Assembly: GCF_030867145.1 (NCBI RefSeq) | Contig: NC_134418.1 | Span: 374,501 to 438,500, forward strand | Direction of reading: 5' to 3' | Origin: Opisthocomus hoazin | Taxonomy: Eukaryota; Chordata; Aves; Opisthocomiformes; Opisthocomidae | DNA: 64,000 nt | Shown here: piece by piece, positions 48,401 through 60,410 of the stretch | Numbering within the stretch: the first letter of the stretch is position 1 | Layout of the letters: each line of letters begins with the position of its first letter | Translations under genes and position numbers: made by a program | Notes under the pieces: generated by a model | Database searches by the model: none | The model's input: the letters and a program-made list of their open reading frames with translations, nothing else | Told to the model about the DNA's origin: nothing

Positions 48401-51400
48401 CCTAACTCAAGAACAGTTCCTGTTACCTACTTTTGTCAGTTCATAAAGGAGATCATAATTACTACTTCATTCTCAGTATCTCATAGATGAACACTAAGGT
48501 TAGATCTGGATGGAGAAGGTATACCCTCTGTGCCCCCCCATCCAAAAAAAAAATCCCTAACTCTTCAACTGTCACTTCTGTTGGCATTGTTTAATATCTT
48601 TGTAGTAGAACTCATTTGTGAAGGTTTACTGTGAAGTTTCCCCAAATGCTCCCTACAGGACATTTGTTAGAAGCCTTACCTAAAATACACCTTATCCTTT
48701 ATTTAGAATTCTGAAGTAGTCCTTTGGAGCAACAAGCAGATATGCTGAGAAGACTCAGGACTTCACCATCACTAAATATCGGGCAAAGTCAGAACTCAAA
48801 ACTTTCTTCTCTAACTACTCTTTCAGCATAGAAGCTGATGTCAAACACACCTGACGTTTCTAGAAACTGTTGCTGATTGTCAATGATGAAGAAACTCTGT
48901 GCAGTCTCTTACTTAGTATTAGATCAAAACTGGGAGGCGAGAATCACACCTACTAGTTGCTTTCTTAAAAAATATTTTTAGGATAGACTATATACTTCTA
49001 AAAAAATAAAAAATCCCATTCAGCCTTCAAGTGAGAAGGCCAAATGTAGTCTACTTGAACTTTAGTTGGTGTGGTAAGGGGAAGTGACACTGTCCCACAG
49101 AAAGGCTTGAGCAGAGTCCCTCCTATACACACACAGACTCACTAACCCATAAGTGCAAAGCACAGAATACAAGGCAGCTGTGGATTGTTCCATCTTCTTC
49201 CAGCAGCGGCACAAAACCTGTTGGTGTTCCTACAGTGAACCTCTCAATCCATTTCATATTGGCTTAAACATAAGCCAAAGCTCAAAAAAACCAACTTTTA
49301 AATCTGCTTTTGAATAGATGATATATTTTAGTAAGATTTCTCTCCTTTCTCCATAGTGCTATTCAAACAGACCAGACATCATTGCCTATGAAGAGAGGAT
49401 TAGGGTAGAGGCAGCTCTTGCACACTCCCAATTTGTGTTTCAGATCACAATTTTGACTAGCCAGTCCAGCAAAGAAATGGTAAAAAACCTGGAAAAGAAG
49501 TTAAAAGATGTAGACCTTGTGAGTCTGCGAAGAATACAAGTCATTGAGGTTTTGAAGAGAGACTTTCTGGAGCCTGAGGATGTGAACCAGTGCATGCCAG
49601 TGGAAGAGACCAGCAGCAGTGGTAAGTACAAGACAAACAGAGTGCTCAGGGAGGTTATGACTTTGGACAGCAGGACAACCAGGAGTTCTTGCTTTGGTCC
49701 GATATATGCCACTTTCCTTTCTGCCAATTCATGACACTCATGTAAGTGGGAACCACTGTGCCCAGAGGAACAGCAAAAAGTTTGTACCACAGCATTCTTT
49801 GTGACTTTATTACACTTGGGCAAAATTAACATATAGACTGCATGCAGTAATCTGCATCTCTTGGTATTACCTAAAATAGACTTCATGTGCAGTACAGCTT
49901 TATTGAGGGATTAAAGACAAAAATACACAGAGTTTATGGGGGTAACGCACTCTCAGACACACCTATACTCATACTGTTGAACATCACCCTGGGCAGTTGA
50001 CTGACTGACCAAAAGGTCCTTGGTGCAGGCAGAGGCAACCAGAATCCTTGAAGCAGATCTTGGGGGAGAGCAAAGCTGGCAGAAGGGAAGGAAGAAGCAG
50101 CAGGCAGGCCATTTACAGTTTCAGTAATCCTACAGAGATAACCCCCTCCTCCCCCTCACCAACTCAAGATCTCATCCTCGTACAAGGTGTTTGGCTTCTA
50201 GTCAGTTCTTAGCCTTTAGTCCTTTCCCCCAGACTACATACTGCACAATGCTAGGAACAGTTACTTTCCCAGACCAAGCCAAGTACTCACCCTGTTGATT
50301 AGCTGGTTTTTGTTGCTGATTGTTGTTGCTTAGCTGCTGCTTCTTCTTTTCTCTATGCTTAGGGCAGTTTTTCTTGAGGTCTTAAGGCTGTATTTCCTCA
50401 GTAACCAGTAACTGCATATCAATGAGTTCCTCCTAGCCCTGCAGCCTGTTTTCCAATCTAAGGCTCCCTTTCAAAGGCCTTTACTGCTGACACTTAAAAA
50501 CCTCATCAACAAGACACACCTGGTACCAAGCTCTGGTTCACGAAGCAAGTTCTCAAAACAAGTTGATAACAAGTTTTAAGCTTGTAATTTCCAGGTTAAT
50601 GCAGCTAGCAAAGACTCCAATGTTTGAAGCCCTGCAGTTGGCAAGTCTAAGAATAGCTTTGGATGTGGTAAGAACAGCCTGTTGTGGATGAAAAATGTTT
50701 GCAGTTTTCTTCACAGCTGCAACCTCCTTAGGAAAGTGCATTTCTAGACAAAGACCATATGACACGTAACAAGGATTGCTTTTTCAAAATTACAAAGCAG
50801 CTCCTCTGTGGGACGGAGACTAAACCTGCAATGTTTCTGTAATGATAGAACATTAGGGCTTCCTGGATTGCAGACTGGAGCAGAGATCGTGATATAATAT
50901 AAATCCCATAAACAGTGCAATGCATGTGGCATTTGTGGCAGGAATAGCATGTGGGAGTAATTGATAGGATGCTGTGGACTGGCCTCTAACTGATAACATG
51001 AGAATTATTATTATCTCTTTCTTGCCCCTACCCCATTAGAAACAGTTAAAGCATCTGAGCATTGCCAAGCCATTTGCTGATGAAGGTTAATATTTGTATT
51101 TGATACAGGTACTGGCCCTATCTATTTCTGTTTTGGGAAAAAAAAAACCAAGCAATGAAGATAAAGCACTAATACATTTTTTTATGAACGTAATCCATCT
51201 ACTGCAAGTCCCAGGGAACCTTTTTCTGTGTGCACTCTGCAGATTGCTGACTAATAAATGGCTCTGCATATCTGCTCTCCAGGAATTTTAAGATTCATTG
51301 CACAGTAGATGTTGGGATCCCAACCTGTTCTTCCTAAGAATGGACAGCAATGAATGCAGTGAATTTCTTTTTACAATTGTCATGTATTATGCCAACTTAA

Positions 51401-54400
51401 GATGTGTAAGTGGCTACATATCTATTACAGAAGAGAAAATTAAAAAATAGAAAATATTTACCGAGGAAAGAACTGAAACATTTACCAGCCCCAAAACACT
51501 GTCTCTCAAAACACAGATAATTCCCCTTGTCACCTGTGTATGCACTATGTGTCAAAGTAAATTATACGCATTTCCTGGTGCTTTGTCTTCTGAACTGTTA
51601 ATGCCATCTTCAGTGCATATCCCAGAGAGAAACCTAAGTCTGAAAAAAGCAGGGAGTGCATCACAGCTGAAACACAACCAGTGTGCTCTCCAGGTGCATT
51701 AGTGCATTCTGCAGGAAAATGAGAGCACGACTCATAGCATCAGGTCAAGTGACTGACAGTGGTAATAGCTCTGTTCATGAAGAGCAGTCTCCAGGGACAA
51801 TCAGGACATTCCCTTCCACCAGAGTATCCTCCAGCATTGCTCCATGGGGAGGAAACTTGTATTCCCGTAAGCCTCAGAGAAAACTGGGGTAAGGCATGAT
51901 AGCAGTCTTACGATACATTTTTAAAAGCTGCTACAAAACTAAGGGAATAATCAGTTTACTATACAGATTTGGGAAGAACTATAAAGAAAGGAATGAAATG
52001 TCCTTGCAGCCAAGGACAGTCAGACTGGACATTAAGAAGGCAAGGCTTTCAGTAGCAAGGACAATGTGAGGGACCTCCCATTGTAAGCAGGAGTTGATGC
52101 TACTTTTCTGCAGAGGCATAACCTACACAATCTCAATGCCTTCCTCAAGGCTGGAAGGTGAAGACAATTAGAAAGTATGTCCTGCTGTGATGGCCATAGT
52201 AAAAAAAGTGCATTCACAAGTTGCAGACCATTTGAAAAATTACAGTCATTCTGTTAGCCCTAGATTATTTGCCATGTAGAGGGAGATTAATGAATTTCTG
52301 TCTTCTTTTTTTTTTTTTAATGTAGGAGCAGATGCATAGTGTCATTTTTGCAAACTATAAATACTAATGCGTAAAAAAGAGATTTTTCATTGCAGATGGA
52401 TGTAGCAGTGTATTTTAGTCCCTAGCCAGCCTGGTAAACAAAAAAAAAGGTTATTTCTGCTATGTATGCATCTTGTCAGAATACCTGTTTTACATCCTAG
52501 CTGTACGGTGATTAATTATTAATTAAATTATTAATGTTACCACATTGTCTGTTCCTTCTGTGTTTACAAATGGGCATATTACGTCTTACGCATTTGGCAA
52601 ATTGTTCCTTTTTTTTTCACTTTTACCTATCTATTTATTTGTTTGTTTAATCTGCTAGATTTTATGCTAGCTTCTCATTTGGATGCACCTTTAAGTTATT
52701 ATTTGGGGGTGTTTGGGGTTTTTTTGCAAGGGCTTAATCTTGTTTATGACCTCCATAACTCTGCTGTCCAGCCTACATTTCTCTGTTGCTGAATGTTGTT
52801 GCTCTATCATATACGTTTGCTCTGCACCTCCAACATGGTAGCTTAAATACTTGCTATGTCCTTACTTTCTTCTTTTAATTTCTTTTTAACAAGCCTCTAA
52901 ATTTTCTGCATTTCACTTGTTTGAAATTAAATGTAACAGTGGTAGATAGTTTTGACTCTCCTTGTATCTGCAAGGCTGTTCTACTGTGGAATTGCTGTTA
53001 CCAAACAGCACTTCAGTAGTAAGATGTTGAAACATGTCCTCTGCATTGGTCAGGTCGAGGTCAAGTTTTGCTTCAGTTCTTCTCAGGTCTGTGACTACCT
53101 GCTCCTTTAAACACACGTTGAAGATGTTTAGCAATTTAGTCATGGGGCCATATTGCAAGGTAACGTTTGTCTTCTGTATGAGGAGTAGTACTTTTCCGTC
53201 ACTACTACAAAATTCCCCATTAGTACAGCATTTAAGTTTTGCAGTCTCTCTGATTTCTTATAGCATCACGTACCCAGTGTCCCTTGCTTAGGGCAAAGGA
53301 GAAAATGGTTTAAAATTATGAGAAGAGTCTCTGAGGCCAGTGCTAACACGACCACAGCAGAGGATGGTTTGCATCAGTCACAGCTGGTCCTCTAAAGATG
53401 GTAGTAGACAGTCCACCCACCCCACTGATGAGAATGGTGTTGGTGTGGCCTGTGGAATAGCTTAGCTTCTCTAGCAATGTCCTTTTAAAAGGGCTGCCAT
53501 CACACTGCTGTGCTGTGATTTGCATGGTAATATCTTCTGAAGCACTTCTTACCTGAAAGCACTTGACAGACTAAGGAGGTATAGTGTAGTGGAAAATGCA
53601 AAAGCATGTTCTTTTCTATGGCTGGAAGTATTTGTGCTTTTTCACCTTTTTTTCCTGCAGACATTGCAATCTTGGGAATGGACATCGATGTGCAAACCAT
53701 AGAGGACAACGTCATCAGCCTGGAGATGCTGTTTAAAACATGGCTACACGACTATGGCACAGAGAGAGAACACCTCCATCTCCTCCTTCCATCGGGAGGC
53801 TTCAGCCATGCCACTGCACCCAAGACCACCCTAAGTATTTCATTTTCTCTCCGCCTCTGCAGGGAGCTCCTAAATCCCACAGCCTTAAAGATTACCCAGG
53901 CCTGTCCTACGGGCATGTTCCCTCACGTGTAGAGACCCAACTAAGATCTCTGGGTGACTTTGAAAGCTGTCGGAAGTTTCTGTTGTCTCAGGCTGAGAGG
54001 AGCCATTTGCTTAGAATACTTCTAGATTGCTGACATGTCCTCTGGCTGCTGATGCTATGATTCATTTCCATTCTGCAGCAAAAATATGCCTTGAAGAGTA
54101 TGTGAATTTGTAGCCACCTGTTCAAGGTAAAAAGGGCCTTACATAATGAGAGCCAAGGACCTTCTGGCTCAGTTGTATAGCCCTAAAAATTGCGTTCCTT
54201 GTATAGTAAAAGTCTGTGCCAGAGCTGCACTGAAATAAAAGCTGTCTTACAAAGGGACTTGGCTTGTATTTATATCTATTGATTTAGGACTAAAATAGCT
54301 AACATTCTACCTGGGGCTGCCAACAGTTACGATAATGCGTGGGAAAATTTGTAAGGAATATGTAATTTTTTTCCTTTACTAGTCTTAAGTCCAAATCCCT

Positions 54401-57400
54401 AATCCATCCTTAGGTGAGCACTGAAAACATCAACAGCTACAGCAGACAGAAGTGTTTCCCGTAATTTGTCGTTAACTCTGTTGTCACCGTTGCACCGCCA
54501 CGGGAATCTGCACCTGCAGTTCTGGCAATCCCCTTTCCGTGCGTCTCCAGTGTGGTACTATATGCCACTCTGATATGGTACTCAGCTGCAGCTTCCCATT
54601 GCCACCGCAGCAGAAGCACACTTGTTTTCTTCTGGTGACCCACAGGCCAGTTCCAGACTGGCACCAAAGTTCGTACAGAGTTGCTAGTGGCTTTTGCAGA
54701 TACGCTCGACAGCGAGCAGATCAGAAGGCCCAGTGTGACTTTATGTGGTAGTAGCTATGATGACAGCCTCCAGACTAGCACAGGCAATTATGATACTTTG
54801 TTAAAGGTGGATTTTTCCCTTCATCATAACATTGAATTTCATACTTGATGCATTGTCTTGTAGCTAGCAAGACAAACCAAGTTATGCTGCAGTCAGTTTT
54901 TTTCACTTTCCCACACTCAAGAAATCTGTAGAAGGCCAGAGAAATCCTATGCAGCTATATATCATGTTATACCAGAGTTAGTGTCATCAGTGTGCTAGGT
55001 TTCTCCGCAAACATAGATAGAAAAGCTGGCAGGAAATGTGTGGCCCGGAACCTAGTGTGGCACTGGGAAACGACCTTCTGCTCCCTCTGCAGCTGGCCTC
55101 TCATCACATCGCCAAAACTGGAACTTGCCTGCCCAGTTACTAACCAGTCATTGTTTCATTAACATGCCAAGCACATGGTATTTCCTCTTATGTGTAAAAT
55201 GGGGATAGCCTGTTGCCTTGTGTCACAGGCTTTAGAGTTGTTCTTCACTTAATAGTTGCTGTTGCTAGAAAATATTAACTTAGTGTTTGTAAGTGCTTTG
55301 AGCATATCATGTGCTAAACATCGCCATTTCCAGCAATCTGAACCAATCTCCTTCTCCTAGTGTGCCTGAAGTGCGATTTGCAGGAGAGATTGCTCAACCC
55401 AGGTCTACTTTCTGGGACACCTGATGGTACTGTGAGAGCAGCAGATTTGAATTCACCCTGCCAGATGGCAGCCTGGCCAGCTACAGTGCTGTATAAACTC
55501 CAGGTTGTAAAGTAAGTGTTGTTACGTTCTTCGCACTTGGTAAATGGAAGGCTGGTGTAATAGCAGCCATCATTCTTTCTCTGCAATTTCAACTAGGACC
55601 TAGTAACATCAACATAAAGCGCTGGGGTACTCAGCGCGCTAGTGAGCAAAATTCTGATGTAAGATATCCTCAACCCCTCTGAATCTTTAGTGTTATGAAA
55701 CAGCACATGCCACACAGGCAGACAGGAGCACAGAGTCAAAAATGATGTCACCATGACACCAGCACTTTATGAGCATAATGCCATAGATGTTATTATTCAT
55801 GCAACACTTGTTTCCCTCCAGTGTGAAGTTCTGTAGATTGCAGCCATTGCTCCATATATAATTCTGCTGTTCTCTCACTACCTAATGAGGCCACAGCAAT
55901 TTAACTGGATGTCAGAGCCTGAGCTAACTAGTTGACTAGTAGTAAAAAAGCAAGCAAAGCCTCATAGTGCTGTGTGACTTCACGTAAGAATTTATTCTCT
56001 TCCTCATCAGCAGTCTGTGGCTGGTAAGCACAGAGCATAACAAGAAGAGTGATGCTCTCTAGTGTCTTTTCTGACGTTTATTTATAGGAAAAATTTTTTG
56101 TAATTTCTGAACTATGCAGCAGTTCTTAAAATGATTGTCATCCTGTCAGCAGCTGAAGAGCGCTCAGTAATTGTGTATAAATGGCCCACAGCCAAAGCAC
56201 TGAAGCTACTTAATAATGGCCTGTCATGGAGCAGAAGTGTGCTATGGACAGGCAACGTCAAGCACTGTAAAGTCTGTACTGGTGTTTGTGGTGGGATGTT
56301 GGCTCTGTGCAGGAGCACAAGTCAGTTTAAGTGAATAACGATGTGGATAACCACGATCCAGTAAAAATTACTTAGGAACAGATGTAATTGCCTGGGTGAA
56401 TTATATATATGGCCAGGAGGCCAGATTAACAATCTGTTTCGTATAGAAAATGTATGAAAATTGGATTTGCTTCTTCATAGAATCACAGAATGGTTTGGGT
56501 TGGAGGGCACCTTTAAAGGCCATCTAGTCCAACCCCACTGCAGTAAGCAGGGGCATCTTCAATAGGATCAGGTTGCTCGGAGCCCCTTCCAGCCTGGCCT
56601 TGAATGTTTCCAGGGATGGGGCATCTCCCACCTCTCTGGGCAACCTGTGCCAGTGCCTCACCACCTTCATCATAAAAAATGTGCTTATATTCAGTTTGAA
56701 TCTCCCCTCTTTTAGTTTAAAACCATTTGTCGATACAGACACAAGGGAATCTGGAAATCAGCTAGAAAGCCTCTTTTCACTGCAGTTGGACTTTTCTGCA
56801 AGGTTTCGTAGTGACAGGCCACTGCAATACAGGCATTAAGTGCTTGTAGCATTATTGCAGCAGATATTGCCGTAGCCACTTGGGCTAGCTGTCTCCTGGT
56901 AGAGTCTTCTTGCTGGTTTCATGTTGGCTGTGCTTCACTAACATGAGCTGTATATTTGCAGGGCTTTGAAGTCTGAAGGGGTCTGTGAGTCTGTACTGTA
57001 TGGACTGCCCTTCATCATCAAGCCCACAAGCTGCTGGCAGCTAGACTGGGATGAACTGGAGATAAACCAGCACAGCTTCCATGCTCTGTGTCATAGTCTT
57101 CTGGTGAGTATGTGAAAACTGCAGTCTCATGGAGAGGGATTGCCATAGGAAGGCATAGTTAGTGCACATCTAGTAAGATCTGTCTAGCCTGCACCAGAAA
57201 ACATGCTTCAAAACCTGCAGCTTCATCTCATGGGCCACATCATTTTTTTACATTGGCTTCTAAATCCTTCCACCCAATGCATCCAGTGCATCCACTGGAA
57301 AGACGCTACAGCACATCAAACCTTGGAGAAGACTCTCTTGCCTGTCAGAAATCCAGTGTTTGGAGATATGAAGTGCAAAAGTCAGGGTTGGAGTTAAATG

Positions 57401-59358
57401 TGCATCTTTGTGAAAATAATTAACCAAGGTTTGGGATGTGGAGGACTTTCCATTACTGACAAGTCATAAAGCAAAATTGGATGTTTTTCTTAAGAACTGT
57501 CTTGCATTCAATTGAAAAAAATAAAACAAAACAAAAAAACAACCAAAACATACTATGCTCAACCTTAATGCAGAATAGTGTTCTTATTCTGACGTGTATG
57601 AATGCTCCTGAACCCAGCAGCCCCTACAGTGAAAGTGCTGAAGGAAGTGGCTATTGCCCATTTTTCACATTGGTTTTGGCTTTTGCCATTTAGAAAAGGA
57701 AGTGGATGCTTTTGGCCAAACGTGAGCCACAGAACACTAGTCCAAACTGGAACATCATGGTGCATTCATACTACATCATTGTCCCTTCCGACTCTGCTAC
57801 TCTCCTTGTCAAAGCGGTCGCCATCAGAGAGCTCTTGCTGCCATCAACCTTCCCAGCCCTCCTTGCTGAATATCCTGAGAGAGTGTATGGCCCTATAGAG
57901 GTAAGTCATTGACAGCCCTGCACAAGTATCTGTGGAAAGGATCCCAGCTGTACAAGCAGGGATCAGAGTAATGATTAGCCTTTATGCAGAGGACATGCAG
58001 CTGCAGCTGAAGATGTATCTACCATCTCCCTCATTGCTGGGGAACATGGATCTCCTCAGACTGAAGAGAGAGGTGCTTTGGGCATAAGATAAATCAATAC
58101 GTAAAGCATCTCTGTTTCTTCCAATAGATTCAAGCTTCTGCATTTCTTATTGTGCATCCATATGTTCTTCTTCTGAGTTGTTTGCCTCTGCTTCAGGTGA
58201 TGCCAGGAAGGGCAGTGCCCTCATTATAGGTGTTAGCAGATGAGTAGAGGAGCAAACAGCTGTTAAAATGTCTAGTGACAGCTGGAATATGATGGAGCGC
58301 TCCAAAACTTCTTCCCAGCAGCCAATATGTCCTACAGCTTCCTTCACGGGCAGCAAATGCCTGTCCTTTGGAGCAGTGTTTCATGTCTGTTGCCGGCGGG
58401 TGGGGAGAGGCCTTAGGAAGTAGAGCTGAGGGTGACGGCGCCCAGACAGGGTGCTCCAGCTTGTTGGTTGATTCTGGGCATAGGAGAGGATAGAACTGCA
58501 TCCTGCAAGGGAATGCTTAAATCCATTAAGACTTGGTTGCAGATGCTTCTTGTTCTATACACAGCTAAGAGTGGTCCTTGTGGGTAGCAGCACAGCCAAA
58601 GATCCCTTCTCCGATCACTGCAGGGTGGCATGGAGTGTCTGTAACACTCATCCCTGCAAAACCAGCCCTCGACACTAAAAACGACATACAAAAACCCCAA
58701 GCACCACAGCCTCTACCTGTCACATCTCATAGCCACTAGGTTCTTTCTTCTGTCTGAGCAGAGCGCCCTGAACAGCTTGGAAGTGGAAGTTGCTTATAAC
58801 CCCTTGCACCTAAAAAGCAACCTCTACAAATACCTGAAGAGCATGTTGTACAAACCTGTGCACAGGCAGCAGGCCCAGCCCAGGGACCAGCGACCAGAGC
58901 GGCATCAACCCAAGCAGGTATGTCTCTTGCCTTTGACTAGCCTAGTCAGTCTCTGTTTTGCCCTTCTGGCTTGCTTCCTGCAGAGCGGCTGAGGGCAGCT
59001 CCCCGATACCCTAGCAATATAGGGAAGGCAGCGTATGGCGGAGGCAACATGCATTTGCCTCTGGGAGAGCAAAGGGATGGGTATAGCATAAGCTCATGCA
59101 GTGGAGGAGAGGGATGCTGAAGAGCTGGCACATGCAGACACAATTGGACAGCGAGCTGTTGGACAAGCCAGCACCTCCTTCCACAGGGTATGTTCATAGT
59201 TTGTCCCTGTATTGCAGCACCCAAGCAAAGCCAAAGCCATGGTGGCACCACTTCTGATGGCTCCTTCTCCTGTCCAAGTGTTCAGACCAGCAACGATGAG
59301 GAGAGATTCCTGTGAGCACTTGCTGATCCCCAAAGAGTATGATGAGTTCCTGCAGTGA
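33240..59358 (+). CDS. M1AP: M1AP, meiosis 1-associated protein, complete coding region (9 coding exons, 526 aa)
   Basis: Nine coding exons: 33240-33488, 38690-38872, 49444-49621, 53661-53834, 55361-55511, 56962-57103, 57694-57900, 58762-58917 and 59218-59358. All introns are GT-AG. Exon phases chain without a break, giving 1,581 nt including TGA and 526 aa, against about 530 in human. Blocks that identify the family are [13 protein letters not shown] (N-terminal), [70 protein letters not shown] and [14 protein letters not shown]1AP is a vertebrate germline protein needed for meiosis I; loss in mouse and man causes meiotic arrest in males, and it has been linked to the TEX11-SHOC1-SPO16 crossover complex. 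No enzymatic motif, signal peptide or membrane segment is visible. The C-terminal 45 residues are the least conserved. Start choice: first in-frame ATG after the acceptor, with a purine at -3. Confidence 0.95.
33489..35977 (+). other. M1AP intron 1, left part
   Basis: AT-rich intronic DNA without recognised repeats. Intron 1 as a whole spans 33489-38689. Confidence 0.6.
35978..36953 (-). mobile_element. CR1 LINE in M1AP intron 1 (antisense)
   Basis: The 3' end (gaatcataagttggaaaagacc, complement of the CR1 tail) is at the left. The - strand reads [39 protein letters not shown] and later [19 protein letters not shown], with frameshifts between. 5'-truncated just before the WRPVTS block. Confidence 0.9.
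36960..38689 (+). other. M1AP intron 1, right part
   Basis: No recognised feature apart from the acceptor at 38688-38689. Confidence 0.5.
38690..38872 (+). CDS. M1AP: M1AP coding exon 2 (residues 84-144)
   Basis: Acceptor ctgttttacag, donor GTAAGA, phase 0 on both sides. Encodes [19 protein letters not shown] and [12 protein letters not shown], the strongest family signature. Confidence 0.95.
39766..40601 (-). mobile_element. CR1 LINE (J-type tail) in M1AP intron 2 (antisense)
   Basis: The 3' tail is a triplicated gaatcacaga at 39766-39790. The - strand is open from [23 protein letters not shown] to [17 protein letters not shown] without a frameshift over about 240 codons, so it is one of the youngest CR1 copies here. 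Truncated upstream of RDLDRL, hence without the catalytic box. Confidence 0.92.
40602..40664. repeat. 21-bp tandem repeat, 3 exact copies, at the CR1 5' edge
   Basis: gcagcacagccttccgccatt at 40602, 40623 and 40644. In the CR1 frame each copy reads MAEGCAA, extending the open frame upstream of the LINE. Confidence 0.95.
40740..42810 (+). other. M1AP intron 2, no recognised feature
   Basis: AT-rich. Short open frames only. Confidence 0.4.
42816..42892 (+). repeat. A/C-rich (CAAA-type) low-complexity tract
   Basis: aaaaaaccccaacaaacaaac followed by irregular caaac repeats. Confidence 0.7.
44295..44455 (+). mobile_element. CR1 3' fragment
   Basis: gaaacactggaacaagttgc, gtgggagatcccccatccctgg and aggccaggctggacagggc are CR1 3' sequence. 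It abuts the next CR1 tail to tail. Confidence 0.85.
44457..45044 (-). mobile_element. CR1 LINE (J-type tail), antisense, tail-to-tail with the previous fragment
   Basis: The - strand carries [39 protein letters not shown] and [14 protein letters not shown] blocks. A small deletion near 44,810 breaks the frame between them. Confidence 0.9.
45061..45360. other. GC-rich islet within M1AP intron 2
   Basis: About 300 bp of GC-rich, moderately CpG-rich DNA (gagccatggtggcgggaggg, gagcgaacggcggtgggcg) in an AT-rich intron, directly after a CR1 5' end and a poly-T tract. No gene recognised. It could be a regulatory element or an old processed insert. Confidence 0.4.
45361..49443 (+). other. M1AP intron 2, remainder
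   Basis: No coding exon recognised. A short alternating purine/pyrimidine tract (gtgtgtgtgcgcgtgtgtat) lies at about 47,277-47,296, and C-rich text at 47,683-47,705. Confidence 0.4.
49444..49621 (+). CDS. M1AP: M1AP coding exon 3 (residues 145-203)
   Basis: Acceptor aatttgtgtttcag, donor GTAAGT. Begins ITILTSQ, continuing the E from exon 2 to give EITILTSQ as in mammals. Leaves one base (phase 1). Confidence 0.95.
49622..53660 (+). other. M1AP intron 3
   Basis: AT-rich, no recognised repeat or exon. The polypyrimidine tract and acceptor are at its right end. Confidence 0.5.
53661..53834 (+). CDS. M1AP: M1AP coding exon 4 (residues 204-261)
   Basis: Acceptor ctttttttcctgcag. The donor GTATTT is the weakest of the gene. 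Encodes [19 protein letters not shown] and [13 protein letters not shown]. Reading through the donor gives 33 extra codons to TAG at 53930-53932, see the intronic polyA signal. Confidence 0.93.
54234..54239 (+). terminator. Intronic polyA signal in M1AP intron 4
   Basis: AATAAA about 400 bp after coding exon 4, followed by a U/GU-rich stretch (ggcttgtatttatat). With retention past the weak GTATTT donor it would yield a shortened M1AP of about 294 residues ending after a 33-codon intronic tail. Confidence 0.35.
55361..55511 (+). CDS. M1AP: M1AP coding exon 5 (residues 262-311)
   Basis: Acceptor ctccttctcctag, donor GTAAGT. The split codon A|TG gives [12 protein letters not shown], a conserved CxxC-containing block. 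Leaves two bases. Confidence 0.95.
56474..56738 (-). mobile_element. CR1 3' fragment in M1AP intron 5 (antisense)
   Basis: Begins tagaatcacagaatggtttgg and carries, on -, [39 protein letters not shown]. 5'-truncated. Confidence 0.9.
56962..57103 (+). CDS. M1AP: M1AP coding exon 6 (residues 312-359)
   Basis: Acceptor gtatatttgcag, donor GTGAGT. Encodes [22 protein letters not shown] and FHALCHSLL, highly conserved. Confidence 0.96.
57694..57900 (+). CDS. M1AP: M1AP coding exon 7 (residues 360-428)
   Basis: Acceptor gcttttgccatttag, donor GTAAGT, phase 0 both sides. Encodes [25 protein letters not shown] and [11 protein letters not shown]. Confidence 0.95.
58762..58917 (+). CDS. M1AP: M1AP coding exon 8 (residues 429-480)
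   Basis: Acceptor ttcttctgtctgagcag, donor GTATGT. Encodes [20 protein letters not shown] followed by a Gln/Arg-rich, poorly conserved stretch. Confidence 0.92.
59218..59358 (+). CDS. M1AP: M1AP coding exon 9 with stop (residues 481-526)
   Basis: Acceptor tccctgtattgcag. Encodes [17 protein letters not shown] and ends ...[14 protein letters not shown] at 59356-59358, comparable to the divergent mammalian C-terminus (..FLPSEWEK..). Confidence 0.9.
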   Translation, partial: HPSKAKAMVAPLLMAPSPVQVFRPATMRRDSCEHLLIPKEYDEFLQ

Positions 59359-60410
59359 ACCCCAGGTCCACTGCTTAAGCCGACTCACGTGCAGTCAAGG
59401 CTTGGCGTCTTGCTCAGCTGCCAAGCCTGACGCACCGGGCCGGAAGTGGTCAGGCAAGACACTAAGCTTGGCCTTGGTCAGACAGGCACTTCCTATTGTT
59501 TGTTCCTCCTTGTTGTTTTATGCTTTTGTTAGTCACCAAGTCAGTCTGCAGGAAGCCTGCTGCTCCGGGGCCCTCTGTCCAGAGATTTGGCTATCCCCTG
59601 CAACACCCTGTGTTTCCCATTCTTGTCAGCACGCATCACCAGCATGCCTCAAATTTGGGTTTCTGAAACTAGGCTAGTACAGGCCACAAACCACAGATTG
59701 CTGTCAGCGGGTGCAGAAAAGCTGCAAGCAGGGCGGTGAGGAAGTCAGATAGATCAAGTAGGCAGTAACATCAAACTGCCCTCATCCTGCAGCAGCAGGT
59801 TCAGCAGGGTGTTTGAATAGGCATAAAAGAGGGCTTTTGAATTTAATCTTAAAGCCTGGAATGCTGCCCTCCTGAGTCCAGCACTACCCACGATAATGCT
59901 GATTTGCTTGCTTCCATAATTGGTCTTGCTGTCCAACTCCACAGCTCCTGAAGGGGTCTGTAGCCAGTGCCAAGCCAGTTGTAATGCCCTGGCTGGCTCC
60001 TATGCAGTGACAGCTCACCGCAGCTGGAGCTGCAGCACAGCACCATTCTACCAGGCAGCTGCTGCTTGGATACTCTCCTCCTTATGGCCCGTCTGTGCCT
60101 ATGGGGCTGTTCTGCAAGCCACCATGGCAAGTACTTTTTTGGCAGGGTTCAGAAGAAGGGGGGGGGGGGGGGTTGGCCTGGAGCTTTCCCGAGAGATTCT
60201 GCCTAGTGCTTGCGCAGATGCTAGCCTGTTCTTCAGTGCAGACATAGGAGAGCTGCCCCTGGCAGGGCAGGAGCCAAGGGCAGCTTGACTGAGCCAAGGT
60301 GGGGCGGTCTCACTGGGCTTCCTGGATGCCAAGCACCAGCAGGGGTTTGTGTTCTACTTACTTTGTTCTGAAGAGCTGTTTCAAAATAAAGTTATCCACC
60401 ATGATGTTCA
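59359..60410 (+). other. M1AP 3' UTR
   Basis: About 1.05 kb between the stop and the first good polyA signal. Contains a run of about 12 G at about 60,158-60,171, a potential polymerase pause or G-quadruplex-prone site. Confidence 0.6.
60385..60390 (+). terminator. M1AP polyA signal
   Basis: AATAAA with a GU-rich downstream element (gtagtgtataatgtgtactg) 30-50 bp later. Confidence 0.7.
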
